Below are positions 6,429 through 10,743 of a stretch of 10,743 nt of DNA, one piece after another. A program made the translations under genes and the position numbers. This DNA is from JACMLD01 sp033761915. GTDB lineage: Bacteria > Bacteroidota > Bacteroidia > Chitinophagales > Chitinophagaceae. Numbering within the stretch: position 1 is the stretch's first letter; each line of letters opens with the position of its first letter. The DNA lies in assembly GCA_033761915.1 (NCBI GenBank), contig JANRMC010000194.1:1-10743 (forward strand), written 5' to 3'. Under the pieces are notes generated by a model, which did not search any database, had not been told where the DNA came from, and was given only the letters and a program-made list of their open reading frames with translations.

Positions 6429-6761
6429 ATGAGCCTTACATTACGTACCGATTTTGGCTGTACCGAAGCCGTTATTGATGACGATTGCGGTCAAAAAAGA
6501 TTTTATGAAGTGGCTGATATTTTATGCGATGAGCTGAATATCAAATTTGTAAATAAGCTGGATGATTTTGACTCATTGGTATGGGAGTTTAATTACAAAG
6601 GCCATACATTAACCCTGCACTATAATATTTACACCGGTATTTCTATTTACCCCCGTAAATTCAGAGAAGCAGCCCGTAAAGAAAATGATGCAGTGGTGGA
6701 AGTAGCCCGCTATTTAGAAACAAAATTATTAATCAATACCGCTAAAAGATTTTTATCATAG
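6429..6761 (+). CDS. hypothetical protein, 110 residues
   Basis: I do not recognise this protein. It has no signal peptide or membrane segment and should be cytoplasmic. It looks like a small alpha/beta domain: strand-like LTLRTDF, helix-like YEVADILCDELN, then LVWEFNYKGHTLTLHYNIYTG, which resembles paired beta strands, and a C-terminal helical part with ENDAVVEVARYLE. Cysteines occur at 11, 20 and 33. Ordinary codon use and a strong terminator 31 bases after the stop support it as a real gene. It may be co-transcribed with the small lipoprotein 53 bases upstream. Confidence 0.75.
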   Translation: MSLTLRTDFGCTEAVIDDDCGQKRFYEVADILCDELNIKFVNKLDDFDSLVWEFNYKGHTLTLHYNIYTGISIYPRKFREAARKENDAVVEVARYLETKLLINTAKRFLS

Positions 6762-6792
6762 TTTCAGTTGGTCGTATCCTTTATGTTAGTTT

Positions 6793-6824
6793 CCCCGGCA
6801 TTTTTGCCGGGGTTTTTATTTTAT
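6793..6824 (+). terminator. intrinsic (rho-independent) terminator
   Basis: A perfect 8-base stem, CCCCGGCA (6793-6800) with TGCCGGGG (6805-6812), a TTTT loop and a T-rich tail, TTTTTATTTTAT (6813-6824). It begins 31 bases after the stop of the 110-residue protein and would end that transcript on the + strand. There is no A-run before the stem, so it is not bidirectional. Confidence 0.95.
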
Positions 6825-6861
6825 ACAGGTATAAGTTTTATTACAGACATTTGAATGGCTA

Positions 6862-6916
6862 TTAAGCATCGTTGCGTCGCACTCTTGTACGTTAGTGCAT
6901 TGCGCAGCTTTCTTAA
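6862..6916 (+). repeat. dispersed CGTTGCGTCGCAC hairpin repeat, copy 3
   Basis: The core is at 6870-6882. Beyond it, TGTACGTTAGTGC (6886-6898) is identical to the matching part of copy 4. Nested complementary arms can be drawn: TTAAG (6862-6866) with CTTAA (6912-6916), TGCG (6873-6876) with CGCA (6903-6906), and GCACT (6879-6883) with AGTGC (6894-6898). It lies after the terminator and 31 bases before the L,D-transpeptidase start, so it is not needed to end the upstream transcript. Confidence 0.72.
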
Positions 6917-6946
6917 AACAATAACCATTAACCCCGCATACCTGTT

Positions 6947-8530
6947 ATGAAGTTTGTTATTCTATACTTACTGCTTGGCACCTGCATTCTTCTTTCTTGT
7001 AAAGAACCGAAAAATAATACGGACGCAACACCCTCTATAACCATTGCAGAATCGGTTACACAGTTGTTTATGGATAGCAGCCGCATAGAAAATTTTATTA
7101 CAGGTAATAAAATTCCAGATTCTACAGCTAAATACCTGCGCCGGTTTTACAAAGGCCGTAATTACCAGTTTGCCTGGTTTAATAATGATGGTATGGCAGC
7201 ATATACCAGCACTTTTTACAACATGTATACCGATTATGCGGCATACGCTGCAGATAGTACTGCCATTTTCAATACACTGCCCGCTTTGTATGACTCTTTA
7301 AGCACCGTTACTGCCTTTACCGAAAACGATAGTATGGCAGCATCAGCCGATTTATTATTAACACTGCAATTTTTCAGGTATGCCCGCCGGGCTTATAGCG
7401 GCAACCCGCAATTAGATACAAAAGAGTTGGAGTGGTTTATACCCCGCAAAAAAATTAACCTCTCTCAACTGCTGGATAGTATGCTGGCTGCTAAAGGCAA
7501 AGACCTTACCGCCTACGAACCCGTAAACCGCCAATACCATTTATTAAAAGAGTATCTGGTGAAATATTATGCTATAGAAAAACAGGGCGGGTGGCAGCCC
7601 ATTAAAATACATAACCCTAAAATAGTTATTGGTGATACGGCATCTGGCTTGCAGCAATTGAAACAACGCCTTTTTTTAACCGGCGATCTTGCGGAAGCAG
7701 ACACAACTTTGTTGTACAATCAAACGACCGCTGCAGCTATTAAAAAATTTCAGCGCCGCTATGGCTTTAAAGAAGATGGTAAAATAAGCAGCAGCCTGCT
7801 GGCAGAATTAAACAGGCCGGTTAGCGAACGCATACAGCAATTGCTGATTAATATGGAGCGCATCCGTTGGGTGCCGGCTACACCTACTGGTAACTATTTA
7901 TTGGTAAACATACCTGAGTTTAAATTGCATGTATACGAAAAAGGGGCTTACGCATTTAATATGAATGTGGTGGTTGGCACAGCGGCAAACAGTACAGTAA
8001 TTTTTAATGGCAATTTAAAGCATGTGGTGTTTAGCCCTTATTGGAACGTGCCTCCGGGAATTTTAAAAAACGAAGTACTGCCCGCCATTAAACGCAACCC
8101 CAATTATCTGGCCAGCCATAATATGGAGTGGAATGGTGGGGCCGTGCGTCAAAAACCCGGACCTTCCAATTCATTGGGGTTGGTGAAGTTTTTGTTTCCT
8201 AACAGTTACAACATTTATTTGCACGATAGCCCCGCTAAAAGTTTGTTTACCGAAAGTAAACGAGCCTTTAGCCATGGTTGCATACGGGTGGCCGAGCCTA
8301 AAAAGCTGGCCAGCTTTTTATTAAAAGATTACCCGGAATGGACGGATGAAAAAATTACTGCAGCTATGAATAAGGGGAAAGAGCAATACTTTAATTTAAA
8401 ACAAACGGTACCTGTTTTTATTGGTTATTTTACTGCCTGGGTAGATAGAGATGGTTTGCTGAACTTTAGAAATGATGTGTATGGCCACGATAAAAAAATG
8501 GCGGCGCATTTATTAAGTCCGGTAAAATAA
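6947..8530 (+). CDS. L,D-transpeptidase, YcbB/LdtD-like lipoprotein
   Basis: A 527-residue periplasmic cell-wall enzyme expected to form 3-3 crosslinks between meso-diaminopimelate residues or attach groups to tetrapeptide stems. The N-terminus is a lipoprotein signal with lipobox LLSC (Cys18). Next come a helical scaffold domain (about 35-215, with YKGRNYQFAWF), a peptidoglycan-binding domain (about 235-290, with AAIKKFQRRYGFKEDGKIS) and a YkuD catalytic domain (about 316-450). The catalytic signature is HDSPAKSLF (His426) and FSHGCIRV, with nucleophile Cys445. This order is that of E. coli YcbB. FNGNLKHVVFSPYWNVPPGI is also typical of the family. No essential residue is missing. Lipid anchoring through Cys18 differs from the soluble or transmembrane forms of enterobacteria. 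It is convergent with the DUF5686 gene and has no obvious operon partner. Confidence 0.94.
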   Translation: MKFVILYLLLGTCILLSCKEPKNNTDATPSITIAESVTQLFMDSSRIENFITGNKIPDSTAKYLRRFYKGRNYQFAWFNNDGMAAYTSTFYNMYTDYAAYAADSTAIFNTLPALYDSLSTVTAFTENDSMAASADLLLTLQFFRYARRAYSGNPQLDTKELEWFIPRKKINLSQLLDSMLAAKGKDLTAYEPVNRQYHLLKEYLVKYYAIEKQGGWQPIKIHNPKIVIGDTASGLQQLKQRLFLTGDLAEADTTLLYNQTTAAAIKKFQRRYGFKEDGKISSSLLAELNRPVSERIQQLLINMERIRWVPATPTGNYLLVNIPEFKLHVYEKGAYAFNMNVVVGTAANSTVIFNGNLKHVVFSPYWNVPPGILKNEVLPAIKRNPNYLASHNMEWNGGAVRQKPGPSNSLGLVKFLFPNSYNIYLHDSPAKSLFTESKRAFSHGCIRVAEPKKLASFLLKDYPEWTDEKITAAMNKGKEQYFNLKQTVPVFIGYFTAWVDRDGLLNFRNDVYGHDKKMAAHLLSPVK

Positions 8531-8545
8531 TTGAGGGAGAAAGCT

Positions 8546-8619
8546 ATTGGTTTTATTTGTTGCTTAAAGCACTAACGTACACGGGTGCGACGCAACGGCT
8601 GCTGCAATGAAACACCAAT
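8546..8619 (-). repeat. dispersed CGTTGCGTCGCAC hairpin repeat, copy 4 (longest)
   Basis: The core is on the - strand at 8585-8597. This copy joins the two half-patterns seen in the others. On the - strand, a TTTCATTGCAGCAGC lead-in resembles copies 1 and 2, and the following TGTACGTTAGTGC matches copy 3. Nested arms are ATTGGT (8546-8551) with ACCAAT (8614-8619), GTTGC (8559-8563) with GCAAC (8592-8596), and GCAC (8569-8572) with GTGC (8585-8588). It fills most of the 99-base gap between two convergent genes, and no other terminator is visible there. Confidence 0.74.
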
Positions 8620-8629
8620 GCCGGAATAA

Positions 8630-10743
8630 TTAAAATGCAAGACGAAAACTGAAGAAAGCTCCAAAACGTTTATTGCGTTCTACCGGTAAGGGGCGGGGTG
8701 CCAGGCGCCACACAAAATCCATACGAAATACTTTAAAGATATTATCAACACCGGTGCCTACTTCCATATAGGTTCTTCCATCTAAAGATTGAAAATTGTA
8801 ATCTGGAGAGGTATTGAATTGTTTATTGCTTTCGCTTAAGCTGCCCCATAAACCTTTAAGCGTCCAAAATTGTCTGAATTTTAATTTACGGGTAAGTGGT
8901 ATAAAACGAAAGAGGCCATTACCAATATTGTGCTCAACATTAAAGCCGGCATAACGGTCGTGCAAATACTCCCACCGGTTCATTAGGTTATAGGCGTATT
9001 TGTTGTAATAATAAATTTCATTACCGGGGGCCACATCCAGCATCATAAAAGGTAAAGTGCCCGTTGTTTTGCCTGCAAATATGTTGTAATAGAAACTGCC
9101 ATATGGTGCAATTTTTAAATAGTCGGATACATTTGCAAACAGCTTGTAATAATTATAGTTGCTTTTTAAAATACCTTTTGTGCCTTTGGTTATTCTTAGT
9201 TCTGCTATCGGAAACTCACTGCCCAGGCTGTAACGGTAAAAAGTGTTTTCTAAAAATTTTTCGTTGTAAGCAAAACGAAGTCTTAGCGTGGTTTCAAAAG
9301 TATTTAGGGTATTGCCATTGGTGGTGTAAATATCTTTGGGCGGCAGATTCATAATGGGGTTATACTTAAACTGTGTGCCGGTAATTTTTACAGACAAGCC
9401 GGGTGTCCATTCTTTAAATAAAGAAACAGTAGCTTCTTCAGTAAATAAAAATTTAATAGGCACATTGTTTTTTCTGATGGCCAGCGCAAATATATTATCC
9501 TGGCTTACTTCATCCAGATAGTGCTGTCCATAATCCATGTCTTTAGAATACTTGGCAAAAATATAGCTGCGTGGGTTTTTGTTAAACAGGTACATACCAT
9601 CTGCCTGGTATTTAAATTTCTGATCTTTAAAACCATAGGCAAGATACCCGTGCAGAATAAGGTTTTTATTGAAATGGCGGTTCGTACCTAAATCCCAACG
9701 CAGGCGCAGGCCTTCTACCACATTGCTGAATATCCAGTTTTGCCAGGGCCCTATTTCATAATTTCCTACTGGCAGGTAGCCCGTGCCAATAAAATTAATT
9801 ACACGGGTGTATTTTTTAAACAGCGGCATTTTTTGCAGGGTATCAATCATCAGGTACACTGCTTTTTCATTTTTATTCAGGTCTTCGTGCCGCTGATTTT
9901 TCCAAAATTCGTCGGCCAACTCTCCGGCGCCACTGGTCATTACAATTTCGTTCAGTACTTTATTGCGCTTCACAGAGTCTGCTATAAACGTTTCATTTAC
10001 CACCACATCCTTATAGGTGGTGGTTTTGCGGCCAATAACCCCAAAACGGGTTTTGCCAATTGGGGCAATATCAACCACAAATTTGTCTTTTGATAAAAAC
10101 CAGGTAGAGTCGTTAATCATGCGGTACTCCTGTATCATACTTAGTTTTTCTACAAAGTTGATGTTGGCTTCTTTGCTTAAAAACAAGTTCATTTTTTGCA
10201 CCGCCCAGGTAGTGTCATGCACCCAGCAATCACCTTCAAATGTATTTTCGCCTTTTCTTTTTGGCTGAAAAGTCATATGTATCAGCCTGCGGTTATTTAC
10301 AAACTGTGAGTCCAGCACCTTGTAATTATAATAGGCATCACCATTATCACTTAAAGGGCTTACAAATTGTTTATCAAATACCGGTATAAAATTGGCGTAT
10401 ACATTTACGTTTTGGTCAGTACCGCCTAAAAGTTTGCTGGCGCTTTCATTGTTTACGCCCCGGGTTTTGCTGCCTTTAATAATTTCTTTGGTGCGATAGG
10501 GGCTTTTTTGATAATAATAATCAGAAATGGTTTCTGTAAGAAAAACAGGCAGGAAAGGAGCGCCTTCGGTGCTATCCACATTATCCAATATAAACCCAAA
10601 AGGCTTTAATAAGCCCATTTGTTTCATTTTGTCTTTGTTAATGCGGTTCAGGTCCAGTTCCAGCTTATTATACAATTCATAGGCAAAATTATCAAAGCGG
10701 TACCGGTCGTTAAACTTTTTACGCCTTACAATACGCTTCCACA
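8630..10743 (-). CDS. DUF5686-family outer-membrane protein, partial (5' end outside window)
   Basis: The frame stays open to the window edge (first visible residues WKRIVRRKKFNDRYRF), giving about 704 residues. Full-length relatives are usually over 800 residues, with an N-terminal carboxypeptidase-regulatory-like (CarboxypepD_reg) domain that would lie outside. The visible part has FAYELYNKLELDLNRI, then FLPVFLTETISDYYY, RTKEIIKGSKTRGVNN, and later many alternating polar/hydrophobic strands rich in Tyr, Phe and Trp (GTGYLPVGNYEIGPW, LILHGYLAYGFKDQKF). It ends in Phe, as barrel proteins recognised by the Bam machinery do (FRLAF). These features fit DUF5686, a Bacteroidota family of predicted outer-membrane barrels related in layout to TonB-dependent receptors. 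Its substrate is unknown. No SusD-like partner is visible in the window. Confidence 0.88.
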   Translation of the reverse strand, partial: WKRIVRRKKFNDRYRFDNFAYELYNKLELDLNRINKDKMKQMGLLKPFGFILDNVDSTEGAPFLPVFLTETISDYYYQKSPYRTKEIIKGSKTRGVNNESASKLLGGTDQNVNVYANFIPVFDKQFVSPLSDNGDAYYNYKVLDSQFVNNRRLIHMTFQPKRKGENTFEGDCWVHDTTWAVQKMNLFLSKEANINFVEKLSMIQEYRMINDSTWFLSKDKFVVDIAPIGKTRFGVIGRKTTTYKDVVVNETFIADSVKRNKVLNEIVMTSGAGELADEFWKNQRHEDLNKNEKAVYLMIDTLQKMPLFKKYTRVINFIGTGYLPVGNYEIGPWQNWIFSNVVEGLRLRWDLGTNRHFNKNLILHGYLAYGFKDQKFKYQADGMYLFNKNPRSYIFAKYSKDMDYGQHYLDEVSQDNIFALAIRKNNVPIKFLFTEEATVSLFKEWTPGLSVKITGTQFKYNPIMNLPPKDIYTTNGNTLNTFETTLRLRFAYNEKFLENTFYRYSLGSEFPIAELRITKGTKGILKSNYNYYKLFANVSDYLKIAPYGSFYYNIFAGKTTGTLPFMMLDVAPGNEIYYYNKYAYNLMNRWEYLHDRYAGFNVEHNIGNGLFRFIPLTRKLKFRQFWTLKGLWGSLSESNKQFNTSPDYNFQSLDGRTYMEVGTGVDNIFKVFRMDFVWRLAPRPLPVERNKRFGAFFSFRLAF

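Noticed and set aside
1162..8619. The four repeats as a CRISPR array or tRNA-like genes
   Set aside because: The copies are kilobases apart, in mixed orientation and without regular spacers. None folds into a cloverleaf or carries tRNA motifs.
8630..10743. SusC-type TonB-dependent receptor
   Set aside because: No TonB box or plug domain is visible, no SusD partner is adjacent, and the visible motifs match DUF5686 better.

Overview
The window looks like chromosomal DNA from a member of the Bacteroidota, most likely the Chitinophagaceae. This is inferred from several signs: a DUF5686-type outer-membrane protein, two short lipoproteins-style signal peptides ending in LxSC-like lipoboxes, a TAnnTTTG-type promoter element, A/T-rich start regions without clear Shine-Dalgarno sequences, and the general protein style. 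No rRNA, tRNA, CRISPR array, transposase or phage gene is visible, and the coding content is mainly housekeeping.

Layout. (1) Positions 1-4176 on the + strand hold a glycerol-use cluster. It contains the C-terminal 70% of glycerol kinase (glpK, cut by the window edge), a 294-base gap with repeats, FAD glycerol-3-phosphate dehydrogenase (glpD), an aquaglyceroporin (glpF), and, 3 bases after glpF, a RidA/YjgF-family protein with a signal peptide. GlpF admits glycerol, GlpK phosphorylates it, and GlpD oxidises the product to dihydroxyacetone phosphate. The exported RidA-like protein is the odd member. (2) 4271-5452 on the - strand is a class III PLP aminotransferase, divergent from (3) a gamma-carbonic-anhydrase-like hexapeptide protein (5525-6058, +). 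(4) 6190-6761 on the + strand holds a tiny lipoprotein and an unrecognised 110-residue protein, closed by a textbook intrinsic terminator. (5) 6947-8530 (+) is a YcbB-like L,D-transpeptidase lipoprotein, convergent with (6) a DUF5686 outer-membrane protein (8630 to the window edge, -).

The most interesting signal is not a gene. Four of the five intergenic gaps longer than 90 bases carry a dispersed repeat sharing the identical 13-base core CGTTGCGTCGCAC (two copies in each orientation). Each copy can be drawn as an imperfect nested hairpin. The outer arms differ in sequence between copies but remain self-complementary, which suggests that structure is retained. It resembles a REP/REPIN or small MITE-like family, and I cannot assign it to a named one from sequence alone.
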